Positions 46,518 through 57,262 are shown, numbered from the stretch's first letter. The stretch: 64,000 nucleotides of DNA from Toxonevra muliebris (GCA_963691655.1 OY829326.1:53995776-54059775); one strand, 5' to 3'. Numbers and translations are program-made. The notes: a model not told the origin generated them from the letters alone.

Positions 46518-48189
46518 GTGCAGGTCTGAGTGTTGGTAAGTAATCCACACAGTCACACAAGACAGACAAACAACAAGAGAATTTAAGCATACATACATAT
46601 ACATATAAAGGTATATATGAGAACAGGATATGCGACGTAGTTGAGTAGTAAATTCAAAGCGAAAAAAGGATAATATTGTCAAAATAACATTGCGATACAC
46701 TTGAAAATACACAATTTCCTTTTGTTGTTGTTGTTGCTGCTATTGTCATTGGTAAAATTGTCAGTGTGTGTGTGTGTGTGTTAATGTGGTGCGTGTATGA
46801 GCTTCTATTGTAAGTGTCACATACAGATGATATCCTTTCATGAGAGGGGGTGGGGCGAAAAACCTCACACTCTCACACGCAAAAACTTTTATCAGCGAAA
46901 CGTGCAAAATTTTTGACAAGGGTTTTCCAACTCCATATGGTTCATACATACAAAAGTAGTAGTAATGTTAATAGATAGTAGTAGCTAAAAGTAGTTGGAT
47001 TTGGTTCTCATTTTTTTATTTTGGTATATTTTGGGCGTGCTTTTCTGGAAAAACCACAAGAACATTTCACTGATGGAAGATAAATTAAATTTCTGTGGTT
47101 GAATATGGGCAATCAATGATTTCTTTTCATAGAAAAACAAAATTTTATATATTTATATGAAAGTGTATGTAAAAATGTATGTGTAGTTGTGTGAAATTTA
47201 TCTTTCGTTGTTTCTGTAGTTTTTGTTTCAAAGAAGTGGAAAACCTCTTTAAAATTTTACTACAATAAGTTTTGTTGAAGTTAAATTTTTGTATTTAACT
47301 TCAATGTGATACGTTGTGGCTGCTGTTGGTGCTGCTTCTTCTACTTCAGGTTGTTTGCTTGTCAACCACACTTAAATACACAAATATATACATACAAACA
47401 AATAAGCTCACACATGCATACATGCCATACGGCCATATGTACGATAGTATCGCAAGTAGCCTAGTAGAAAATGGCGACTCTCATGACGAATGAAGCATGC
47501 ATAATTGATTAAGAATAGTTTAGTTTCAAGTTCTATCAAATCGTCCACTCAAACCGTTTCATTCACAAAGACCTTATAGTTTTGCAGTATCTGCAGAGCC
47601 ACGGCCGTCTCACAGTGCGTCGTTCCATAAACCAAAATGGAAAAAGGAAGTGAAACCAAATCCAACAAATTTGGTACCATTTTAAAATTAAGAGGTTGTT
47701 CTAAAAATTTGATTTAATTTCTGAAGTCAGCGTACTATTATTCATTTAGAAACCAATTTTCATTCAATTCTGACAACACCTTTTATTTTGGTCCAACTTT
47801 TGTATGAGATCAACGTACTGTGCAGTAGATGCATTATTTGATCCATACATTTTGCAAAAGTATTTCAGATCTTCCTTGCGACAGCAGAATATAAAAAAAG
47901 GGTGCTGAAAACTAAACTTTCAGCGCATTCAGTTTTCGCAAATTTAATTTTTTTTAAAATTTTTTTTGGTTTTTAGCACTCTATTTTCATATTGTGCTGT
48001 CGCAAGGAACATTTGAAATACCTTAGCAAAATAAGCTATCAACTGTGCAGCTGACCAACTCATAAAAAGAAAACGTAGCAATATGCGATCTAAATCTAAT
48101 TATTGCACTTACCATTCATTTGGTTTACAAGGCCAGTTGCACTCCCAATAGTTCCAACATTCTTCTCAGTTAATACTACCAACAACTAT
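46518..48189. other. non-coding DNA with microsatellites
   Basis: TG repeat at about 46,765-46,780, GTTGTTGTTGTTGCTGC at about 46,722, and ACATAC runs. No gene recognised. Confidence 0.5.
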
Positions 48190-48720
48190 TTTGTTATCAT
48201 GCCCACTTGTCCAAAAATTACTCCGTTCCGCAATAACTACTACCAATATTTCGTATTCACAAATAAACTATCATTGTCATACTTGTTATGGTTCCCCTGA
48301 TATCACATTTTGAATAGTTTTCTTGCCACGCCCACTTGCTCAAAAAAAAAACATATTCTTCCTAATATCTGACCCTAATTTCATTGTCTTTTTCATGAGT
48401 TTCCAGTTAAGTTGTTTCAATTCATTCGTTTATATAGTAGGTGCCACGCCCATCAATATAAGCCTACCCATATTTTTCCCCACAATGCCATTCACAAATA
48501 CTTCTATACTAAATTTTAGTACCGTGCCACAATCGTATTATGGAAGTTCCGGTTATATGGAAGATGCCGCGCCCCCATTTCCAATCTTACCCACATGCCT
48601 CTTGTGGGCATGGCATTGCCAATCATATCTCTCGTACCAAATCTTAGTACTGATTTTTCTTACCACGCACATCACAGTGCTCAGGAATCCATATAAGGCA
48701 CAACTAGTTTGTATTCAATT
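48190..48720 (-). repeat. degenerate tandem repeat, about 120-bp period, GGGCGTGGC-type core
   Basis: Plus-strand cores CATGCCCACTTG (about 48,199), GCCACGCCCACTTG (48,325), GCCACGCCCATC (48,443), GCCGCGCCCCC (48,565) and ACCACGCAC (48,662) are spaced about 120 bp apart. Several are linked to AAATTTTAGTACCGTGCC or AAATCTTAGTAC. Divergence between units is high. Related material lies at about 19,020-19,300, 34,800-35,040, 11,793 and 51,240. Confidence 0.75.
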
Positions 48721-48724
48721 GTAT

Positions 48725-48968
48725 TGTCAATATTGATTGTATCTCGATTGTACGTCCCTCTTCTCTATTAAGTCTAGTCTGCCTAGAGTACCTCTTTCTC
48801 AGACATTTGAGTACTACTTAGTTTAGCGCTAGGCACTTGATGCATGCCCTGACATTTCATTGTTATGTGTTCTGATGATTCTTCTTCCTCATTGCACAAC
48901 CTGTATATTGAGCTTCTCTAAACACATACCTGTTTTTCAGAGGTGTTCTCCGAGTGGGTAGTGCCCAG
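48725..48968 (-). pseudogene. LINE 3' end, same family as 44,794-45,315
   Basis: Phrase by phrase this matches the 44,830-45,130 region, including TCTAGTCTGCCTAGAGTACC, the GTTCTGATGATTC(T)TCTTCCTCATT stretch and GGTGTTCTC...GAG...TGCCCAGTCA. It is more diverged and has small deletions. A TATTG-rich tail precedes it (about 48,715-48,735). It stops where the Gypsy fragment begins; the rest of the same LINE appears to resume at 49,995. Confidence 0.8.
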
Positions 48969-48974
48969 TCATAT

Positions 48975-49812
48975 TGTATCAATCAGGCCAAATGTCTTTC
49001 TTTGAGCATTTATTGCAAACGCAATTCTTAAATTTGCATTTGTCTGAGGCATGGTTCTTCCATCCACAATGGCTGCACTTTTCTTTGTTTTTGTTGTTAA
49101 ATTTTTCCTGGTGCTGCTTTAGTGCAGCTGGTTCATGGTTTCGTCGGCCATTTTCTATAAAATTTATATCACTCGCCCCCGACTTCTTTGCCGAAAATTT
49201 AGCCACGATGGACTGCACTTTTCTCGACGCCTGCGATAATTTTAACGTCTCGTTTTCTCTGCACAATCGCTCAAATATTTTACCTTGCATGCCGAAACGC
49301 TTCCAAAGTTTGCCCGAATTTACAGTTAGCCGCAAGTCTCTTCACCTTCGCATACCACTGAGCTACTGTATCGGTTTCCAATTTTACCGCCGCATGAAAA
49401 TTTATCCTCTTTTCGAAACGTAAAACGGGTGGAGTGAAATACATCGCTGAGAGAAATACATCTCTAGGTCACATAAATCGCTCAACAAGGTGAAAGTTTC
49501 AGTGCCGATGTTCTTCAACAATGATGACCTCTTAATTTTGTCGGGTGTAATGCCAACTTCAATCAAATCGTGCTCGAGACTTGGCTGCCACATTCTCTAA
49601 TTCTCTTTTAGATTGAATTCCGGCATCACACTCAAAGTTATTGTTTGCAATATGATTGGTTTTTCATCGGCTTGCGGCCCTTAACTCGTCCCAGGCATTT
49701 TGCTTGTGCAAACTTTTTGATTTTCTTAACCTAAAAAACAAAAAATTTCCGGGATTGTAAATTCTTTATCAACCACAAGAATATTGCTTTATTTTTATCC
49801 TCATCGCCAAAT
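48975..49812 (-). pseudogene. Ty3/Gypsy-type gag remnant
   Basis: The minus strand begins 3' of the LTR with ATTTGGCGATGAGGAT (probable primer-binding region). It then gives a short MPGTS start, DLIEVGITPDKIKRSSLLKN with IGTETFTLLSDLC (gag core), NSGKLWKRFGMQGKIFERL and NETLKLSQASRKVQSIVA. A double zinc knuckle closes it: CSHCGWKNHASDKC, then CVCNKCSKK. Frameshifts and stops break the frame, and nothing of pol is present. The knuckle region fits insect Ty3/Gypsy gag proteins of the CxxC...HxxxxC type. Confidence 0.8.
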
Positions 49813-49979
49813 TGTAGTGTATCAACTAACTTTTCTTCAATTATCTTCTAAATTAAAAGTCGATAGTTATTTGTAAGATGCACGTGTGGTCTTGTGCCGT
49901 GATGCTTACAATCTACCGTTACACATTATAGTTATTGTGTCTTTTTGTCTTTTTATATTTTAAACTCGGTGTTGCCACA
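49813..49979 (-). repeat. short LTR (about 167 bp) at the 5' side of the gag remnant
   Basis: On the minus strand the segment starts TGTGGCAACACCGAG and ends ACACTACA, that is TG...CA. It lies directly before the ATTTGGCGATGAGG stretch expected for a primer-binding site. No matching 3' LTR was seen, so the provirus-like element is truncated. Confidence 0.65.
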
Positions 49980-49994
49980 CACCACAAATATCTC

Positions 49995-50300
49995 TTTTTA
50001 TTATAGTTGCTTAGAAGTGCTTTGGATTGCCTTAGTCCCGGAAGATTTTATATTTTCCTGTCTGACTACTTCGCTGATTACGTTGTCTCCGATTTCACAG
50101 AAAGGTTCAAGTCCCATGAATGCGGGTGCTGCCCCCCTTTTCAACAAGCCCGCCTTCTTGTTCATTCCCCTCCATTCGTACGTGCCCAGAGATCCAACAT
50201 AGAACGACTTTATTGTCCTTGTTTAGTTGCTTGAACTTGCGCAATCTGATAGTGTGAGGAAGCAATTCATACTTTAACTCGTGAGACAACACACTCCTGC
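49995..50300 (-). pseudogene. LINE RNase H domain fragment
   Basis: The minus strand encodes NKVVLCWISGHVRMEGNEQE, the (V/L)xLxWVPGHxGxxGNExAD block of RNase H. The low-coordinate end (TTAGAAGTGCTTTGGATTGC, about 50,009) matches the high-coordinate end of the LINE at 44,794-45,315 (AAAAGCGCTTTGGATTGC, about 45,210). This part and 48,725-48,968 are therefore most simply one LINE copy split by the Gypsy fragment, with about 70 bp lost at the junction. Confidence 0.75.
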
Positions 50301-50556
50301 ACTTGTTGGGAAGGAGTATAACTTTTTCGAGCTATTTTTCTTCAAGCGGTTTTTAATCAGCTCAATAAGTTAGATTAAAAGTCGTCGGTAATTGTTCTTC
50401 ACTTATCAAAATAATCGATGTGGATTATGCAGCCTGCATTTGCTCATTTGATCAGGACTGACCTGATTAAAAATAAAACTTCAACGTCTTTAGGGTACTC
50501 GTTTAACCCAAGGCTTCAATTTTAGAAAATGTTATTTTGGGTGTTAGATGTATATA

Positions 50557-51125
50557 GAGGAGTGTCGTCATGTTCGGGGTGCTGTCAGGGTTGGATCAGT
50601 GTCGTTTTCTTTTTTATATCTCACAGGCGTCCGTTAAGTTAATATACAGTAGTTTTTGTTATTTCGAGTGCTAAAAGAATAATAAAAAACTTTTTAACAG
50701 TGCCAGGAAAAGTGGGTTCATTTAAAATATAAAATGCAGACATCAAAGTAAGTTAACTTAAATTGTTCGGTAAGGTTTAAGAAGTGGAAATATGTAGCAT
50801 TTCATGGTGTTTGCCTCATGCAAATATGCTGTAAATGATGCGAAGTTAAATGGCGTGTGTTATTTTCAATTATATTCCTCCATTTTTTATTGATTTTCTA
50901 CAGTGATCCGACCCTGACGGCAGTGTTCCGACCATGACTACAATTTTCGTTTTTTATAAATGTTCAAAACTCGTAAACTAATAACCCAACTATATATTAA
51001 AGTTCAGTAAAAACATTGCAATTTGTGAGATCATTTCAACGATATACAAAATTAGTAAAAACTCGGCATTAAACGGAAGTTAAGAGCAAAAGTCAAAACC
51101 TACTCCAACCCTGACGACACTCCTC
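50557..51125. mobile_element. 569-bp MITE with exact 14-bp TIRs and TA target sites
   Basis: GAGGAGTGTCGTCA begins at 50,557 and its exact complement TGACGACACTCCTC ends at 51,125, each bordered by TA (50,555 and 51,126). Subterminal GTCAGGGTTGGA motifs lie inside both ends, and related TCCGACCCTGACGG and TTCCGACCATGAC occur in the middle (50,903-50,940). There is no transposase. TA target sites suggest mobilisation by a Tc1/mariner-superfamily enzyme. Confidence 0.92.
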
Positions 51126-51127
51126 TA

Positions 51128-52016
51128 CTTGGTTAAAGGTCAATATAACTTTTCTGTTATATCTCAATAAAAAAAAAATAGATGAATGATATTAGATAGT
51201 TAACTTTAAAACGGAGATATACCCAAAACGAAAAATAAGGGTTGCCACGCTCACTTGCAATTGGGAGCTCTGAATATCATACAAACCTCTCCCGCTTTTC
51301 ATCCCAATCAGATAAACCGTCTTTATGGTAAACGATAACACATATTCACACACAGTTGAATTTTGAAAATTCTGCGAGCCAGAATTTGATTGAGAATAAA
51401 AAATTCCATGGAATATAGATACTTTAGTCTGGCGCAATCCAAAATTGCGTTTTTAAAAAAATATTATTCAGGGAAGCTAGGGTTGTTTTATTTCTTCTTC
51501 AAGATATTGAAAGACTTCTTATAGAGGCTTAAAATTGTTCCTTGCCCAAAACCAAAAATCAATTGCTACTCTTCATGAATGCTAATATCATTTCCTACTG
51601 GGTTACTGATACTACAAGTATTTTGTATATGTGTGTTAAAAGTCAACGATTACAATTTCATTTACTTTGTGTGTAACTTACCTTTTCCAAAAACTTTCAA
51701 CTTCAAATATTTACACTACTTTGCCAGTGTCAGTGTTTGTGTCATTGTGTGGATACATCCATACATACATACATGTATATGTCTATTTGACACCTTTGGG
51801 TTATGTGCCTATGTGTGTGTGTTTGAGTGTATGTGTGGTTGGTCTCGTTGGTTAACCTTTTCAGAAGTACACCACTTGAAAGTTTATTAAATTTTTGTTA
51901 TTTATTTAGGATTGTAAATCTTGAGATTTACCAAATACAACAACAAAAAAAAAAGAAAGTAAAACTTTAGATAACAACTCTGCCAAGTTTTTTTTTGGTT
52001 TCTTTTTCAACAAAAT
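51128..52016. other. non-coding DNA downstream of the alkaline phosphatase copy
   Basis: It contains a GCCACGCTCACTTG module near 51,243 related to the 48,190-48,720 repeat, and ACATAC/TGTGTG stretches at 51,740-51,840. No gene recognised. Confidence 0.5.
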
Positions 52017-52022
52017 TTTATT
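52017..52022 (-). terminator. poly(A) signal AATAAA for the broken alkaline phosphatase copy
   Basis: AATAAA on the minus strand, 28 nt beyond the stop codon (52,050-52,052). Confidence 0.6.
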
Positions 52023-52049
52023 TCAATCATTTTAATTAAATGCACAACT

Positions 52050-53580
52050 CTACAATAGTTCATCAGCAAAGGGACCAATATTGGCAGCATGCGCCATTAA
52101 TGCTGGAATATTAGTTTGCTCGAAATTGCCAGTGAAATAATGTTCAAACGGACCCGAAGCAAATATGCCAACATCATCACCGTCATGTGTCTCAGATTCC
52201 AGGGGAACGGTAGCCATAAATTTATACTTAGCATCGGTTAAATCAGCTTCACGTAAATCTTTGCGTCCATTTTTGGAAGAGAAAGTTTTCGAATATCCGG
52301 GACCATTTGCATAGGAAAGTATAGTGTAGGGAAGATCATCAGCAGCATTGCCGGGGACTAGACCAAAAATGTCTTGTTTACGGTCCTAAGAACATATAAT
52401 ATACAAGGTTAATTAATTATGAAAGGAATAGAGATTAAAGAAATAATAGCGATAGTTAAAAAAAAAAAGAAAACACTTCTAACTCACCGGATATCCATTG
52501 ATGGTCATCGTATGCGAATGATCTGATGTCACTACAATCAGCGTTTCTTCCTCGCTAGTCATTTCTCTGGCCAATTGTACAGCGCGTGCAAATTCTTCAG
52601 TATCTTCCAATGATTTATGTGCTCTTGTTTGTTTTTACTCAATAGCTTGATTGCTGCCTCGGTCATCACACTTAATGAAGGATCTGAATTTTCCAAATGA
52701 TCACGCTTTAAGTCGCCATGATACGGGCAATGTGATGAGCTAAATAAACCTAAAAGATACTCGGTCTTTTCCAAATTCACCGAGCTCAAACCTTTCTTCG
52801 ACCACACATATTTAGCTTCGACATGTTGTTGTGCCTTATCACTAAGCCACTCTTGAATCAAATCACGTTTGTCTGTACGTTTTCCAGCTGCACCTTCTTC
52901 ATCGGTAACGCTCACATCGCGGAAGCTTTGACGTCCACCGCCCAGTACCACACGTAAATTACGTCCCACTGGCCATTCAATTAGCTGCCTTGCAATATCT
53001 GTATTCAGGATAGCACTACAGCCATCAGCTTCGATAGCAGCATCAAATTCCCAGTCACGATTGGCAGTATGCGCATAAACCCCAGAGGGAGAAGCATGCG
53101 TAACACGCGCTGTTGTAACTAGGCCAGCCCATTTTCCAGCATCCTGTGCCCATTTAGCTAAACTTTCGGTGTGTGTGCTAGCATTGATTGCCGAATAGCA
53201 ATCATGACGTTGTACCTGTGCATTTACTCCGATAGTCCCATAGTTACCCTTTACCCCATTCAAGTATGCTGTAGCGGTTGAGGCAGAATCGGGTACACGT
53301 TTATCCACTGCGTAGGTTTTTGAAAGTCCTACATAGGGGAATTTTTCAAAATAGACTTCTTTGGAACTATCACCCATAAAGTCACGAGTCGCAGTGATCG
53401 TATGCACCGACATGCCGTCACCCATGAAGAGTATGATGTTTTTGGCTCTATTTAAATTACGTTTTTGGGCTTGCTGAAGTTTCTGCGCAATTGTAGCTTG
53501 AGCTTTATCTACCCAGAATTGAGTGGTTTGTTCATCTTTTGCTGCAACGAAATCTCGTGAACGTGGCAGCTTTGGGTGAT
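52050..53580 (-). pseudogene. alkaline phosphatase paralogue broken by a 55-nt deletion
   Basis: Two exons are visible: 52,488-53,580 (acceptor AG at 53,581) and 52,050-52,385, joined across a 102-nt intron (donor GTGAGT, acceptor TTAG). The protein follows the intact paralogue at 58,702-61,271 closely: HPKLP, NIILFMGDGM (first metal Asp), VPDSASTA (nucleophilic Ser), the THASPSGVYAHTANRDWE block, TSDHSHTM and ETHDGDDVG. Between NKQ and RAHKSLEDT, at the 52,623/52,624 junction, 55 nt present in the paralogue are absent. This shifts the frame to an early stop at 52,559 and removes the segment holding three metal ligands (Glu, Asp, His of VEAARIDMAHH). No first exon with a signal peptide was found upstream. 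Everything else is well kept, so this is either a young pseudogene, a segregating null allele or a local assembly error. Confidence 0.92.
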
Positions 53581-54005
53581 CTGGAAGTGTGAAGGAATAA
53601 GGAATAAGAAAGAGTTCATGTCGAGTTGAAAAGGTTCAAGGTTTTGTATTAATTGATTTAACTACATTAAATATTTAATTGATTATTAAATTAATGGAAC
53701 ATGAAAATTTTAAATAGAGAAATTCGAATACAATAAAAAATTTTCAAAAGATTGTAATTTTAGTAATCAAGAAAAACAAAATTTCTATTACGTTATCGCT
53801 CTAAAAAAAATCATTGCCATAAACAATAATTTATTTGATTTTATTACCTAAACGTGTTTCGAATTTATTTGCCCCCAAAAATAAATAAATTTTTACCCTT
53901 TCATCTCATATCTGACTGTTGTGACTGTTATCGTTTCAATTTGTATTTTATTATTTAGCCATGCTCAAAAATAAGTAATTCACGTGAATATCGCCTGCTA
54001 ATATA
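53581..54005 (-). promoter_or_regulatory. intronic CACGTG module A upstream of the broken alkaline phosphatase copy
   Basis: The core at 53,978-54,005 is ATTCACGTGAATATCGCCTG, then CTAATATA. It is preceded at fixed order by TTATCGTTTCAA (about 53,928), TTTGCCCCCAAAAA (about 53,869) and AAACGTGTTTCGAA (about 53,851). The same order of motifs recurs in module B (54,050-54,235) and module C (60,610-60,747). TTCACGTGAA contains the bHLH-ZIP E-box CACGTG. Whether any factor binds is unknown. Confidence 0.55.
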
Positions 54006-54049
54006 TTAAAATTATTTTTAAATGTCTGCGTTTTTTACTGATAAACCAA

Positions 54050-54235
54050 TTTGGAAAATCATTTGCAAGATAAAAACGTGTGGGCTAATAATTATAATTG
54101 ATTTGCCCTCAAAAAAAGCTCAGTTTGCATGTTCATCACATGTCGATATTGTTATTGTGTTTTCAAATTTGTTTGTTATTTAGTAAAGTCCAAAAATAAA
54201 TCGAAACATTCACGTGAATATCGCCTGCAAATATA
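54050..54235 (-). promoter_or_regulatory. CACGTG module B
   Basis: The core at 54,208-54,235 (ATTCACGTGAATATCGCCTG, then CAAATATA) is identical to module A over 21 of the first 22 or so bases. Upstream it has AAAACGTGTGGG, GATTTGCCCTCAAA, ATCACATGTCGAT and TTATTGTGTTTTCAA, the same sequence of landmarks as in A and C. Confidence 0.55.
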
Positions 54236-54239
54236 CCAT

Positions 54240-55590
54240 GCTCCAAATTGTGGAGTCACTACTTTTTAGGTTGTATATGATTAACTTATTGTTTTACGAT
54301 GTCTATTGATTTCGAAAGTACTCGGCATAAACATCCGCCCTAACTTTTTTGATAATTTAAATTGTGAACAATAAATACATTAAGAATTGTTTATTAATTT
54401 TCAAAATTCTATAATATTTATGATTCAACCGAAATTGGCTAAAGATATCTAGTTCAGAACTTCTTCAATCATTTTTATTTTTTTTTTTAATTTCAACTGT
54501 CTTATTTTTTACTAGATAGGCTACAAGGTATTATAATAAAAAAAAATCTTCTGGTATTCCAGGCATAATGCACTTTGCTGGAGAAACGTCTTTTGAGATC
54601 TCCAGAATTTGTAATCTCTTTGCAAACTTTTTTCGCTCTGTATTTTCAATGTGGTTATCAACTGGAGATTGAGAGGCGCAGTCCAAAATTCTTATCCTAT
54701 TTTCGTCTTTTCATTTTCTGTACAAGCGACTTCAATGTTTAGGGTTCTTAAAGTACTTAACTTCGATTTCCTTTCCCAAACCAGTTATTAACAGAAGATA
54801 AGAGTCTATGCTAGTATAATTGGATCCAAATTCCGCGTAAAAATAATTGTCCTGTCGAAACTCTGTTTTGAAAAGCATCCCAAATATAAGCTCTTCCTGG
54901 ATGCTTAACTATCTCAGAACCATCTTACTGCCATTAATGGGCAAGGCACGTTTTATGGTACGGTACCTGCCGTCCAAAAAAAGATATGTTCGACAGCCCA
55001 CTCCTGCCATTTTTTATTTGTTTTGCCGTCAGTTAGGGGTAGGGTCAGGTAGCTCAGAATTCAATTTGGAATTCATTTAAACGACTTTGGATGGTACTAA
55101 GGGAGATATATTAAAGACCGTCAGCGCCTATTTTTGGTGGGCTGCTTCAAGTGTAATGGTAGAATTGGCTTCAAAAACTCATGTTATCACCGAATCCTGA
55201 TGCTTTGATGTTGCTCTAAATGTACAATGATTTGGTAATTCGAAAATATTGTGGTGTCTTAAAAAAAGCTGGTTCCATTCCTTTACGAATGCCTTTAACT
55301 TTTTAAGGTATTTTCAGCACCTCCCTAGGACATTTTGGATACCTTTGAATGTGAGCACAGGATGGTAGCTTAAAAAAGTTTTGCAAACACGGAGGTCGAT
55401 TTGAAAAATTGCTTATGAATACAAAAACGAAATCGTAATTGCGATTGTTTGAATGGTTTTACAGCGCCATGACCATGGTATGGTCAGTCTAAAGGTTTTG
55501 ATAGTTGAAAGCTGTCAAGTTTAAGGTCAAAAAGCAAGGTTTAAACATTCTGATAGTTTGTAGTTTTTGATAGTTTCAAATTGTTAACTC
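54240..55590. other. non-coding DNA between alkaline phosphatase copies
   Basis: Where the first exon of the broken copy would be expected, no ATG-plus-signal-peptide-plus-donor combination with the right phase (one leftover base) was found. The open frame 54,847-55,080 has no recognisable motif. Confidence 0.45.
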
Positions 55591-55599
55591 TGATCCATC

Positions 55600-56285
55600 A
55601 GAAAGCGGGGCAGACACTGAAAAAGTGGTCTACCGTTTCTTTACATTCTTCTTACTTCGAACCACAGGAAGCACAGAAGGCACTAGCTGCCAGGCCAATC
55701 ACATTTAAATGTTTTTTTAATCCTACCTGCTGCCTATAGCTCTTTCTATTAAGTGATAACAGAAAGTCTGTTAGATGCTTCAAGATAAAAAGTAACTTGA
55801 TCTTTGTCTGTCTAAAAGCCCTCAGCTTCTCCCATTTACGATTGTGGGTCAAGTCAACCCACTCATTAATGGTGGTCTTGATGGCTGTAGCCGTCCAAGA
55901 GAGCACTGGTTCTGGGTCCAAAAAAACAGTTTTCGAACCCTTTCTGGCCAGGAGGTCAGCAGATTCATTTCCAGAAAATCCTGAGTGCCACAATCAAGTC
56001 TGGATTTACAAGGCATAACCAGTTTTTATGTGGTTAGAGGATTAAGCAAGGATTTAAGCGCAGCCTGACTGTCATTAAATACACTGATGCTCCTTCTTCT
56101 CCAACCATTATCAATGATATAGTCCATTGCCTTAATGATTGCAAAAAATGTTTGCTTGAAAAACAGAAGCATACAAACAAACAAAGAAATGAAGGTGCAC
56201 TTCATCATTTTCAATGAAGACCACTGAATCCGAAACGTATTATATTTTGGAGCCGTCAGTGGAAATGCGCTTACAATCAACTTCA
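55600..56285 (-). pseudogene. LINE RNase H domain remnant
   Basis: Minus-strand blocks in order: FFAIIKAMDYIIDN and RRRSISVFNDSQAALKSL (the E...SDSQAAL core of RNase H, 56,026-56,180), then TWLWHSGFSGNESADLLARK (the WVPGHxGxxGNExADxLAR motif, about 55,925-55,998). After these come WEKLRAFRQTKIKLLFILKH, LTDFLLSLNRKSYRQQVGLK and the Cys tail SAFCASCGSK, ending at about 55,650. A frameshift separates the two halves. The lineage differs from the 44,794 LINE. Confidence 0.85.
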
Positions 56286-56474
56286 GGAACAGATCCTGGC
56301 AAAACTCAAGTTTGGGCTTCTGGAATTTTTATTGTATTTGTATCGGACGGATGGCATTGATTGAAACCTAACGCTATCAACATTACACCCTTCTGCATAT
56401 TATTATGGACAAGACAAATTTTCTTTGAGAATGGTTTCAATTCACACAAAATTAAAATCGGAAACAAATCGGAA

Positions 56475-57262
56475 GAATAAATATTTAGTGTGTCCACACT
56501 TGACTTGCAGCATCACTTTAAGACGTTTTGGCATAGATTCTACGAACAATTTGCAAGTGATAAAGATTTTCTCATCTCAGTACCACACTTCACTCACTGT
56601 TCGAGTAACTTGATCTCGTTTGTGCAGTCCATATTTCTAAGTCTAAGACAGATGGACCATAAAAACATGATTGGATTGAAGTCCAGATCAATCGAGAAAG
56701 GTTTCTCAGCTCTGTTTGTACAAGACATGCGTCAGCACTTTGTTTGCTAGTCCGACGAAGAGCAACTTTCAGCAGCTCACATTCAGCAGTTAGACAAACA
56801 CCCCAAGAAATAAATGTTTTGGAGAGGCTTTTCCTTTTTTGGTTCAGGATCATTCGTACCTATAATAGAGAACAGCGAAAATAATATAAAAGATTTGTAA
56901 GATCAAATGTTTTCTGAGAGTTCTCAACGATAAATTTGGGAAGCCCGATTTTTAAACAAGATCTGAATCCCTGCCATTCAACCAAGATTGTGTGAAATAT
57001 TCTTTACTGATATCGGGGTAACCATTTTGGGTTGGCCTGGTAATTCACCTATTCTCAATCCAATCGAGAATTTGTGGTAAATCAATAATGCAAGACTTAG
57101 AAAGATGAATTGCACAAACAAAATCAAACTAATTGAACTGTGAATGAAGTGTGGTAGCAAGTTGAAAAAATCTATAGCACCTGCAAATTGCTAGTAGAAT
57201 CTATGTTAAAACGTATTCAGATGATGCTGGAAGCCAAGCGTGGACACACTAAATAAAAAATT
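56475..57262. mobile_element. Tc1-type relic: two transposase C-termini in inverted, outward-facing arrangement
   Basis: The left arm, minus strand from about 56,850 down to 56,475, encodes DLDFNPIMFLW and then CKLFVESMPKRLKVMLQVKC with GHTKY. The right arm, plus strand from about 56,950 to 57,262, encodes NPCHSTKIV, GWPGNSPILNPIENLW and CKLLVESMLKRIQMMLEAKR with GHTKY. Both are the Tc1 transposase end (WPAQSPDLNPIENLW ... GHTKY). The arms align over about 250 bp as inverted complements with many differences. Outer ends carry GTGTGTCCAC(A/G)CTTG. Both are dead. Confidence 0.85.
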
